This document shows, piece after piece, positions 1 to 7,586 of a stretch of 64,000 nt of DNA. This stretch comes from Pseudomonas chlororaphis subsp. piscium (lineage in GTDB: Bacteria > Pseudomonadota > Gammaproteobacteria > Pseudomonadales > Pseudomonadaceae). Below the pieces are notes generated by a model. The model was not told the DNA's origin. It saw only the letters and a program-made list of their open reading frames with translations, and ran no database searches. The translations under genes and the position numbers were made by a program. How positions within the stretch are numbered: position 1 is the stretch's first letter; each line of letters starts with the position of its first letter. Location: the NCBI RefSeq assembly GCF_003850345.1, contig NZ_CP027707.1, positions 3,596,001-3,660,000 on the forward strand, read 5' to 3'.

Positions 1-922
1 ACACTTGGCTCGCCGCCTGCCGCGCCGCCGGCAGACGGTCGTAGAAACCCTTGGCCAACGGGCAGGACTCGCCATGACAGGCCAGCTCCGGGTGCTCGCA
101 GGCCTTGTCCCGGGCCACCAGCTCCAGCACCCGCAACGGCAGTCCGGGGCTGCGCTCGAACAGCACCCCGGCGGCGTCCAGCGCCAGTTTGCGTCCCGGG
201 GTCTTGGCGGTGAGGAAAAACAGCTTGTCCAACTGTTGCCCCGGCATCGCCTTGAGCATGGGGAATACTGTGCCCAGGGTCTTGCCGATCCCGGTCGGCG
301 CCTGGGCCATCAGGCAGCGCCCGGTGCTCACCGCCTTGTACACCGACTCGGCCAGGCTGCGCTGCCCCGGACGGAAGTCGGGATGGGGGAAACTCAGCGT
401 CGCCATGGCCTGGTCGCGGGCATGCCGGTGGGCCTGTTCCTGCTCGGCCCATTGCAGGAACAGGCTGCATTGGCGGTTGAAGAACTGCTCCAGGGCCTGG
501 GCCTCGTGCTCTTCCACCAGCGACGTCTCGCGCTCGCTGAGGATGTCGAAGTACACCAGCGCCAGGCGGATGCTGCTCAATTGCAACTGCTGGCACAGCA
601 GCCAGCCATAGATCTTCGCCTGGGCCCAATGCAGCTGGCGATGGTTGGCCGGCATGCGTTCCAGATCGCCACGGTAGGTCTTGACCTCTTCCAGCAGGTT
701 GGCGTCCGGGTCGTAGCCGTCCGCCCTGCCCTTGACCGTCAACGCGCCGAAGCAGCCTTCGAGGGACACCTCGCTCCGATAGTTCGCGCTGCGCCGCGCC
801 GCCACCGTACGGTGGCCCTGGATGCCTTCCAGCGCGGTGGGCGACGGCGTGAAGCGCAGGTCGAGGTCGCCGACCTTGGCGGTGAATTCGCACAGCGCCC
901 GTACCGCGATGCGGTAGTTCAC
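1..922 (-). CDS. ATP-dependent DNA helicase, XPD/DinG (DEAD_2) type, 3' end cut by window
   Basis: Reading leftwards from a GTG at 922, the frame stays open to the window edge and encodes about 307 residues. The N-terminal ~150 residues resemble a PD-(D/E)XK-like module. Then come Walker A APTGIGKT and a cysteine cluster (ACEHPELACHGESC, then PLAKGFYDRL) like the Fe-S domain of XPD/DinG helicases. The start overlaps the stop of the upstream nuclease gene as GTGA, so the two are probably translationally coupled. Family knowledge: such helicases unwind damaged or branched DNA with ATP. The motor's second half and motifs II-VI lie outside the window. The family call is secure; the exact substrate is not visible. 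Confidence 0.85.
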   Translation of the reverse strand, partial: MNYRIAVRALCEFTAKVGDLDLRFTPSPTALEGIQGHRTVAARRSANYRSEVSLEGCFGALTVKGRADGYDPDANLLEEVKTYRGDLERMPANHRQLHWAQAKIYGWLLCQQLQLSSIRLALVYFDILSERETSLVEEHEAQALEQFFNRQCSLFLQWAEQEQAHRHARDQAMATLSFPHPDFRPGQRSLAESVYKAVSTGRCLMAQAPTGIGKTLGTVFPMLKAMPGQQLDKLFFLTAKTPGRKLALDAAGVLFERSPGLPLRVLELVARDKACEHPELACHGESCPLAKGFYDRLPAARQAASQV

Positions 923-2571
923 CCGTCCTGCTCCGCCCATTGCACGTAGCAGACCGCCACCGGCATCTGGTGCTGCCGGCAGAACTCCAGCCAGCGCAGC
1001 TGGTTGTCCTGCAGCCGGTCGCCGGGGCCCTTGACCTCGATCATCCGGTAGGTTTTCTGCTGCGGCCAGAACTGGATCAGGTCCGGCATGCCGGCGCGGT
1101 TGGCCTTGATGTCCTGCAGCAGGCGGTCGAACCAGTGCTTGAGGTGCTCGGCCGGCAGGCAGGCCAGCGCCTGCTCCAGCAGTTCTTCGCTGAGGGCGCC
1201 CCAGAACACGAATGGCGATTGCACGCCCCATTTGTCGAGGTAGCGCTGGCGGATGGTCTGCGCATAACGCCCGTCATCCAGCTCCCCCAGGCAGGCCTGG
1301 AACAGCTCGGCGCGCCGGCTGTGGAAGTCCTCGCTCAACAGGTCGGCCGGCCCGCGCTGGAACGGGTGGAAAAACGCCCCGGGCAGCGGCGCGAAGATCG
1401 CCGGCCAGCAGAGCAGCCCGAACAGCGAATTGATCAGGCTGTTCTCCACGTAGTGCACCGGCGCCTGCTCCTCGTGGAGATGGGCTTGCACATGGAATTC
1501 CACCGACAGCGCCGGATCGGCCCGCGGCAGGCTGAGGTCCAGGCGCAGCATCGGTTGGGTGCCGCCACGCGGCGTGGCCGGACCGCCCAGCTTGCGCCGC
1601 AACCTGGGCAGCAGCCGCAGCAGTTGTTGCTGCTCGGCCGCGTTGTGCGGGGCCAGTGCCGCCGCCTCGGCCAGGGCCAATGCCTGCGGGTAATCGCCGC
1701 TGCGCTCGAGGACGCGGATCAGCCGCGCTCTCGCCCCGGGGTCGGCGCAGGCCTGGTAGATGGCGGCCGCCAGCGGCCATTGCGCGAGTCGCTCGCAGTG
1801 CTGCCCCAGCAGGAACAGCAGCTTGGCCCGACGCCGCTGCAACCAGGGATTGTCGCTGGCGAACGCCTGGATGCTCGCCAGCACCTCATCCAGCGCCTCA
1901 CCGCTTTCGAAGCGTTGCCGGCAATCCTCCAGGTACACAAAACCCTCGACGTCGGCGCGGCTGCGCAGCGCCCGGGCATCGTCGCGAAACTCGACCTTCT
2001 CGTAGGTGAAGATGCCCAGGTCGGCCAGCACGAACTCCGACCAGTCCTGATACAGGTTGCCGAAGAACATCAGGCGCAAGCGGTCGCACAGCGCCATGAC
2101 GGTCAGGCTGCACACCCCGTCTTCCAGCCCCGGGCACCATTGGTCCAGGCTCCGCGGTTCGTCGAACAGTGGCGCCAACGCCGCCAGCCAGTCGGACTTG
2201 CGGGCCTTGGGCTGCTCGATCGCCGCGCGAAAGCCATGAAAGATTTCCGCCTTCTGCAACAGGTTGAACAGCTCTTCCAGGGTCAGCGGCGCCTGTTCGT
2301 CGACCCAGCCCAGGCGCACCAGCGGCGCGACGGCCGCGCGGGTATCACCGATTTCTTCATAGACCAGCCGGGACATGCGAAAATGACAGCCTTTGCGCAT
2401 GATCATGCGCACCAGCAAGGCCTGGGATGGCTGGGCCAGGGCCGCGAAGTCGTCGATGAAGCTATGCTCTTCAGGTGACAGCACATCGGCGTAGCGCAGT
2501 TCGAGCCAGGCCAGCACCTGCTGGAAGTTGTGCAGGTAATAAAGAGGGTTTTCCAGAGGGTTGGAAGTCAC
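919..2571 (-). CDS. FAN1-type VRR-NUC structure-specific nuclease
   Basis: About 550 residues. The C-terminus carries the VRR-NUC active site: GMPDLIQFWP with the metal-binding Asp, then MIEVKGPGDRLQDNQLRW with the Glu-x-Lys pair and trailing QxxW. The N-terminal and middle parts are helical, as in the SAP/TPR regions of bacterial FAN1. Family knowledge: FAN1 is a 5' flap endonuclease/exonuclease that unhooks interstrand crosslinks. The gene overlaps the downstream helicase by 4 bases, which supports a shared repair role. The start is uncertain. A GTG at 2571 begins V/MTSNPLENPLYYL; a TTG at 2589 would add six residues, and neither has a strong ribosome binding site. Confidence 0.85.
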   Translation of the reverse strand: MTSNPLENPLYYLHNFQQVLAWLELRYADVLSPEEHSFIDDFAALAQPSQALLVRMIMRKGCHFRMSRLVYEEIGDTRAAVAPLVRLGWVDEQAPLTLEELFNLLQKAEIFHGFRAAIEQPKARKSDWLAALAPLFDEPRSLDQWCPGLEDGVCSLTVMALCDRLRLMFFGNLYQDWSEFVLADLGIFTYEKVEFRDDARALRSRADVEGFVYLEDCRQRFESGEALDEVLASIQAFASDNPWLQRRRAKLLFLLGQHCERLAQWPLAAAIYQACADPGARARLIRVLERSGDYPQALALAEAAALAPHNAAEQQQLLRLLPRLRRKLGGPATPRGGTQPMLRLDLSLPRADPALSVEFHVQAHLHEEQAPVHYVENSLINSLFGLLCWPAIFAPLPGAFFHPFQRGPADLLSEDFHSRRAELFQACLGELDDGRYAQTIRQRYLDKWGVQSPFVFWGALSEELLEQALACLPAEHLKHWFDRLLQDIKANRAGMPDLIQFWPQQKTYRMIEVKGPGDRLQDNQLRWLEFCRQHQMPVAVCYVQWAEQDG

Positions 2572-2788
2572 AGGACAGGCGCGCCGCAAAGAGGTTGATA
2601 CTGGTTATGCATACAGATAACAGCTGCCGACCTGCCCTGGCAAACACTATTGGATAAGTGGCGTTACAGGTTTTTTTACGGGGCCGCAGAACTTTCTTGC
2701 GGTTAATCACACCAAGGGCGGATAGCCATATAGTCGCGAGCCGCCAATCGTGGGTGGACTCACGGGATTCATGAAGAGAGGTTTGTCT

Positions 2789-3013
2789 ATGAACGTCAAA
2801 TACCTGGGCCTGCCGTTGGCCGTTGCAGCCTTCCTGGCACTGGGCGGCTGCGCCTCACCGACCGTGGTGACGCTGCAGAACGGCACGCAATACCTGACCA
2901 AGGACATGCCTAACGCCAAGACCGTCGACGGGTTCTACGAATTCGAAGACATCGCCGGTAAGAAAATCCGCATCAAGGCGGCCGATGTCGCCACCGTCCG
3001 CCAAGAGGACTGA
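2789..3013 (+). CDS. Small lipoprotein, YgdI/YgdR (DUF903) type
   Basis: 74 residues with a lipoprotein signal: a hydrophobic stretch ending in the lipobox LGGC, so Cys22 would be lipidated. The mature part (TVVTLQNGTQYLTKDMP... KIRIKAADVATVRQED) matches the small SH3-like YgdI/YgdR fold. The start is ATG 2789 because AAGAGAGG sits 8 bases before it; an in-frame ATG at 2771 has no such site. It stands alone between divergent and convergent neighbours. Function is unknown beyond an envelope location. Confidence 0.85.
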   Translation: MNVKYLGLPLAVAAFLALGGCASPTVVTLQNGTQYLTKDMPNAKTVDGFYEFEDIAGKKIRIKAADVATVRQED

Positions 3014-3033
3014 CCGATCGAACCTGGTCGCCC

Positions 3034-3426
3034 TCAGGGCGACCAGGGTGCCGAATTCTGCCCCGGTACGCTGTTATCACAGGAAATGTAGTGCTGTTCC
3101 CCGCGTTTCTGCAGCTCTCCGCGCACCCGCTGACACCGCTCGAACTCCCGGGCCGCCGCATTATCAATGCTGATATTGCCGGTGGTTTCAGGCTTTTTAC
3201 CCTCCCCCAAGGTCACGCTCGCCCAAGGCCGCTCCGCGTCGATATGAAAGCGGCTGCTCGGTTCGTGCTCCACTTCCTTGCCTGTGGCCGGCGCAGCGGC
3301 CGGTAGCTGGTCCGGGGTCACGCCGTAGCGCTTCAGGATCGATTGCTGAGGCAAGTCCTCGGCCATAACGCTGCCTGCTATCAGGACCAGCGCCAGACCG
3401 ATGCCAAACCTCTGGTTATCACTCAC
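3034..3426 (-). CDS. Small exported protein of unknown function
   Basis: 130 residues from a GTG start. A signal peptide is clear (FGIGLALVLIAGSVMA, cleavage before EDLPQQ). The mature part is hydrophilic, with only two cysteines near the end (FERCQRVR and HYISCDNS), which could form a disulfide in the periplasm. No family was recognised. It converges on the small lipoprotein gene, and a GC-rich hairpin (3023-3047) lies between the two stops. Confidence 0.6.
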   Translation of the reverse strand: MSDNQRFGIGLALVLIAGSVMAEDLPQQSILKRYGVTPDQLPAAAPATGKEVEHEPSSRFHIDAERPWASVTLGEGKKPETTGNISIDNAAAREFERCQRVRGELQKRGEQHYISCDNSVPGQNSAPWSP

Positions 3427-3700
3427 CTTGTGTTTCTCCCGCTGTTCATTGTTGCCATTGAATGAGCATCGGCCGCTGCCTCGGCAACGGCTGCCTGCCT
3501 TGGGTAACGTGCAAGCTCCTGTGGACTTTAATGGCCCTGGAGCACACGCGCGCCATCGACCCGCCTGGCCACAGGCCGATGTTTTATCGACCGCCGTGTC
3601 ACAGGGGACAGGTATTGGAGTGGTTTTTCGACTGATAGGTCACTCTTCGGCTGAATACCGGTGACCTTTACGAAAAATGCTGTCGAGGAATGCAGGAAGG

Positions 3701-3744
3701 AAAAACCGTGACCGCGCGAGGCAAAATCGCCACCCCGCGCGGTC
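3701..3744 (-). terminator. Rho-independent terminator after pueA
   Basis: On the minus strand, directly after the pueA stop, a 9-bp stem GACCGCGCG / CGCGCGGTC is followed by ACGGTTTTTCC. It would end the long exoenzyme transcript. The rest of 3427-3700 shows no gene. Confidence 0.65.
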
Positions 3745-3749
3745 CGGCT

Positions 3750-5603
3750 TCAGGCGATGGTGATGCTTGCGCCGTTGAGGCTGTCCAGGCTCACGCCCAC
3801 CAGAGTCACCGAGTCGCTGCCGAAGGTCAGCAGGGTATCGTTGCCCAGGGTGCTGGCGTGGGCGCGGAAGTCGTCGTTGGCGACGACGCCTTCGACGCCG
3901 AGGAACACCAGTTTGTCGCTGCTCTGGTAGCCCAGTACGCGGTCCTGGCCGAAGTCGCCGCTGAACAGGAAGGTATTGCTGCCCCCGCCCGCCTCCAGCA
4001 GGTCGTTGCCCGCGCCACCGACCAGCACATCGTTGCCCCGGCCGCCGATCAGGTGGTCATCGCCGTCCAGGCCGAACAGCCAGTCGCCGCCCGCGTGAGC
4101 GGTCAGGGTATTGGCCGCGGCGTCGCCCTTCACCGAAGAGGCGTACTGGGTCAGGCTGCTCCCCGCCAGCAGGCCCTTGTCGGTGACGCTGTGGGTCACG
4201 TCGTCCTTGAACAGACCCCAGAGGAACCCCGGCTCCTTGCTGGTGATCGCGCCGATATCGCGGGTGATGCTGATGCCGCCATTGGCATCGCGCACATACA
4301 GGGTGCCGGCGCCATCGTTGGCGAAGCTGAAGTTCTTCACCGACTGCTGCAGGTCCAGGGTGTTGTTGCCCTGCCCGCCCAGCAGGATGTTGTAGCCTCC
4401 GGAATCGCGGAAGGTGTCGTTGCCGGCGCGACCTTCCAGGTAGTCGTTGCCCTGGCCGCCCTGGATCAGGTCGTTGCTGTCGGTGCCGATGATGAAGGTG
4501 CTGCCCTTGTGGGTTTCGGCATTGCGGTTGAGGTCCTGGACCCAGGTGGTGGCCCGCGCCGGGTCCGACAGGTTGGCGACGATGATGGTCGAGTCCTTGC
4601 TCGTCAGGTCGTAGAACTTCGACTCGAGGATCCGCGTCATGCCGTCGCCGTAACCGGTGGGCAGGTGCGACAGCCAGGTCGGAATATTCACGATGGAGAA
4701 CGGCAGCAGGTTCCAGACCGCCGAGGCGTAATGGTCGTTGAAGCTGACGATGTTGTTGGTCGCCGACTCCTGCGCCGTGTCATGCACGCCGAGGGTCGCC
4801 AGGTTGAACGAGGAACCATCGAGGGCGCGGAACACCGGGTCGTTTTCGTAGCCGATATTCAGCACCTTGTCCCCCGCGCTCTGGGTCGGCGAAGCGTAGG
4901 CGACGTAGCTGGAGTCCTGGTAGAACCCCGACCAGTGATCGCCGCTCAAGTCCGCCAAGCTGTTGACCGCCAGGCCGCCAAGACTGTGGCCGCTGACCAG
5001 GATGTCCTTGCCCGTCAGGCCGTTGGCCTGGGCGAAGGCCGCGACATCGGCGAGCAGTTTGCCGAAGGCTTCGCCAGCGTAGTTTTTCGCGTAGTCCTTT
5101 GGCCCGAACGCCGCCATCAGGTCGTTGATCGCATCGCCGATGGAGTCGCCGATCAGCGACTCACGGGGCCCGCTGGTGCCGCGAAAGGCAATGCCGATGG
5201 AGGTCAGGTGGCCCTGGTCGTCGTACTTGCCGAGGACTTCCGCCTGGGCCGTGGTGTAGCCGGCCTTTTCCCCGTAGTAGGTGCCCCTGAAGTCGGTCTT
5301 GCCGTCGTAGCCCAGCTGGGAAGCGCCGATCGGCGTCCAGCCGGCCTTTTGCACCGCCTCCAGCGCGGCTTTCTCCGAGTCGGGGTTCCACGGCAGCCCG
5401 GGAATCACCCCTTGCGAATCGCTGCTGCCGATCAGCGCCGTCACCAGGGTCGCCGGTAGGCCTAGGCCGAAGCCGTATTGCTGATAACCGGCGGAAAAGC
5501 CGTTGTCGAGGTTGTGGTAGGAATACAGCGTGATCGCCAGCGCATCGGAAAACAGCGCCTTTGAATCTTCTGTGCCGAGGTTTTTGTAGTCATACACACC
5601 CAT
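3750..5603 (-). CDS. pueA: Extracellular family I.3 lipase / polyurethanase PueA
   Basis: 617 residues, the length known for PueA of P. chlororaphis. The alpha/beta-hydrolase half has GHSLGG with Ser207, and Asp255 (GYENDP) and His313 (LSHLPTGYGD) fall at the catalytic positions known in family I.3 lipases. Two RTX calcium-binding blocks (GGQGNDYLEGRAGNDTF; GGRGNDVLVGGAGNDLL) lead to a C-terminal type I secretion signal ending SITIA. There is no N-terminal signal peptide, so export through AprDEF encoded in the same locus is expected. The start is the ATG of MGVYDYKN, the family's normal N-terminus; a longer upstream reading runs through the intergenic repeat and is rejected. Substrates: acylglycerols and polyester polyurethane by family. 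Confidence 0.93.
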   Translation of the reverse strand: MGVYDYKNLGTEDSKALFSDALAITLYSYHNLDNGFSAGYQQYGFGLGLPATLVTALIGSSDSQGVIPGLPWNPDSEKAALEAVQKAGWTPIGASQLGYDGKTDFRGTYYGEKAGYTTAQAEVLGKYDDQGHLTSIGIAFRGTSGPRESLIGDSIGDAINDLMAAFGPKDYAKNYAGEAFGKLLADVAAFAQANGLTGKDILVSGHSLGGLAVNSLADLSGDHWSGFYQDSSYVAYASPTQSAGDKVLNIGYENDPVFRALDGSSFNLATLGVHDTAQESATNNIVSFNDHYASAVWNLLPFSIVNIPTWLSHLPTGYGDGMTRILESKFYDLTSKDSTIIVANLSDPARATTWVQDLNRNAETHKGSTFIIGTDSNDLIQGGQGNDYLEGRAGNDTFRDSGGYNILLGGQGNNTLDLQQSVKNFSFANDGAGTLYVRDANGGISITRDIGAITSKEPGFLWGLFKDDVTHSVTDKGLLAGSSLTQYASSVKGDAAANTLTAHAGGDWLFGLDGDDHLIGGRGNDVLVGGAGNDLLEAGGGSNTFLFSGDFGQDRVLGYQSSDKLVFLGVEGVVANDDFRAHASTLGNDTLLTFGSDSVTLVGVSLDSLNGASITIA

Positions 5604-5640
5604 GGTATCGCCTCTCTTTGTTGTTGAACTTGTTAGGCTC

Positions 5641-5770
5641 TGCCCAAAAAGTGGCTGCGCTCGGTCATGCTGCGTTAAAAACAGGCTCGGAATGCTCATG
5701 TAGGTCCCTACACTCCGCTTCCTCGCCTGTTTTTGCCTTGCCTGACCTTCGCTCGCCGACTTTTTGGACA
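5641..5770. repeat. 130-bp imperfect inverted repeat between pueB and pueA
   Basis: The ends are TGCCCAAAAAGT (5641-5652) and its near-perfect complement ACTTTTTGGACA (5759-5770). Inside, AAAAACAGGCTCGGA pairs with TCCTCGCCTGTTTTT, so nearly the whole element can fold. It resembles a dispersed intergenic element known from fluorescent pseudomonads. It separates the two lipase cistrons and could stabilise or attenuate the transcript. Confidence 0.75.
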
Positions 5771-5848
5771 GATCCTCGAGATAGCTCACGCGGACGGAGC
5801 GCCCTCCGCTGGCGCCCCATCCTTAGTGCAATGCTTTTTGCTACTTAT

Positions 5849-7549
5849 CTATGCAAAGACGATCCCCCCTGCAGAAAGGCTGTCCGGCGCGACCCCGACC
5901 AGCGTCACGGCGTAGTCGCCGACGCTGAGCAAGGTGTCCTGACCGCTCTGCGACAGGTGCTGCGTGTAGTCGTAGCCCTGCCCCGCGCCCGCCACGCCCA
6001 TGAACACCAGTTTGTCGCTGCCCTGGTAGCCATGGATCGCGTCGAAGCCGAAGGCGCCGCTGAACAGGAAGGTGTTGGCCCCGCCGCCGCTGGAGTACAT
6101 GACATCGTTGCCGGCGCCGCCGACAAAGGTCACGTCGCTCTTGTCGCTGCGCAGCACATCGTCACCCCCGTGACCGAACAACCAGTCGCCATCGACGCTG
6201 GCCACCAGCGCATTGCCGTAGGCATCGCCATTGAGCGAGTGGTTGTAGTGAGTCAACTGGTTACCGGCCAGCAGGCCCTGGTCGGTCACGCTGTGGGTCA
6301 CCTCCTTGCTGAACAGGCCCCAGGCAAAACCCGGCTCCTTGCTCACCAGCGCGCCGATGTCGCGGGTCATGCTGATGCCGCCATAGGCATCGCGCACATA
6401 CAGGCTGCCGTCGCCATCGTTGACCACGCTGAACTTGCTCAACGACTGCTGCAGGTCGAAGAAGTTATGCCCCTTGCCGCCCAGCAGGATGTTGTAGCCA
6501 CCCTCGTCGCGGAAGGTGTCGTTGCCGTCGCGGCCTTCGATGAAGTCGTTGCCGCGCCCGCCCTTGAGCAGATCATTGCCATCGGTGCCGAAGATAAAGG
6601 TACTGCCCTTGTGCGGTTCGGCATTGCGGTTGAGGTCCTCGACCCAGGTCTTGCTCCGACTGCCCTCGGACAAGGTGGAAACGATCAGGGTCGAATCCTT
6701 GCTCGTCAGGTCGTAGAACGCCGAATCGACCACCCGGTTCAAGCCATCGGCGTAACCCGCGGAGCCGTGGGCCTTCCACGACAGCGGGTTGAGGATGCTC
6801 TGCGGCAGCAGGTTCTCCAGGGTCGACGCGTAGTGCTCGTTGAAGTTGACGATGTTGTTGGTCGCCGACGCCTGGACCTTGTCATGGCTGCCCAGGGACG
6901 AGGCGTTGAAGGTGGTGCCGTCGAGCACCCTGAACACCGGGTCGTTTTCGTAGCCGATGTTCAGCACCTTGCCCCCCGGGCTCTGGGTCGGCGAGGCGAA
7001 CGCCACATAACGGGCGTCGGCGTAGAAACCGCCCCAGTGTTCGCCGCTCAGCTCCGCCAGGCTGTTGACCCCCAGGCCGCCCAGGCTGTGGCCGCTGACC
7101 AGCACATCCTGGCCGCTCAGGCCCTGGGCCTTGGCGAACTCGGCGACGCTGGCGAACAGCTTGTCGAAGGCATTCTTGCTGTAGTTCGCCGCGTAGCCCA
7201 CCGGCCCGACCGCCGCCAGCAGGTTGTTCTTGATGTCGCCCAGGGTATCGCTGAAGCCCAGCCCGCCGGTGCCGCGAAAGGCGATGCCGATCGACAGCAG
7301 CTTGCCGGCCTCGTCGTAACGCCCCAGCACTTCCACTTCGGCGCTGGTAAAGCCTGGCTGCTCGCCGAAGAAGGTGCCCTGGGGCCCGACCTTGCCCTGA
7401 TACCCCAGCCGCTCGGCACCAATCGCCGTCCAGCCCGACGCCAGCGGCTGCCCGGTGGGCGTGTAGGCGTAGAGGGTCAACGCCAGCGCATCGCTGTACA
7501 ACGCCTTGCCCGCCTCGCCCTTGAAATTCCGGTAATCGAATACACCCAT
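5849..7549 (-). CDS. pueB: Extracellular family I.3 lipase / polyurethanase PueB (short lid form)
   Basis: 566 residues, a paralogue of the adjacent PueA. The triad is Ser155 (GHSLGG), Asp203 (GYENDP) and His261 (KAHGSAGYAD), shifted by exactly 52 residues relative to PueA. Most of that shift is one gap: about 49 residues corresponding to lid 1 of family I.3 lipases are absent (PueB LYAYTPTGQPLASGW joins directly). The first RTX block (GGRGNDFIEGRDGNDTF) is good; the second is degenerate (GGDDVLRSDKSDVTF, GGAGNDVMYSSGGG). A C-terminal secretion tail is present and there is no signal peptide, so AprDEF export is expected. The start is the ATG of MGVFDYRN. The upstream protease gene ends 37 bases away. 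Confidence 0.9.
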   Translation of the reverse strand: MGVFDYRNFKGEAGKALYSDALALTLYAYTPTGQPLASGWTAIGAERLGYQGKVGPQGTFFGEQPGFTSAEVEVLGRYDEAGKLLSIGIAFRGTGGLGFSDTLGDIKNNLLAAVGPVGYAANYSKNAFDKLFASVAEFAKAQGLSGQDVLVSGHSLGGLGVNSLAELSGEHWGGFYADARYVAFASPTQSPGGKVLNIGYENDPVFRVLDGTTFNASSLGSHDKVQASATNNIVNFNEHYASTLENLLPQSILNPLSWKAHGSAGYADGLNRVVDSAFYDLTSKDSTLIVSTLSEGSRSKTWVEDLNRNAEPHKGSTFIFGTDGNDLLKGGRGNDFIEGRDGNDTFRDEGGYNILLGGKGHNFFDLQQSLSKFSVVNDGDGSLYVRDAYGGISMTRDIGALVSKEPGFAWGLFSKEVTHSVTDQGLLAGNQLTHYNHSLNGDAYGNALVASVDGDWLFGHGGDDVLRSDKSDVTFVGGAGNDVMYSSGGGANTFLFSGAFGFDAIHGYQGSDKLVFMGVAGAGQGYDYTQHLSQSGQDTLLSVGDYAVTLVGVAPDSLSAGGIVFA

Positions 7550-7586
7550 GTTGTGTCTCACTCTTATGGTCATTGGCCCGCAGGCC

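Noticed and set aside
3023..3047. Hairpin CCTGGTCGCC/GGCGACCAGG between convergent small genes as a bidirectional terminator
   Set aside because: Strong stem, but no T-run on either side and it overlaps the last codons of the minus-strand gene; left as a mere hairpin.
3690..5459. Long plus-strand open frame (589 codons) opposite pueA, and similar long frames opposite pueB, the proteases and apr genes
   Set aside because: Shadow frames of G+C-rich RTX and barrel genes; low-complexity Val/Ala/Gly/Gln composition, no motifs and no ribosome binding sites.
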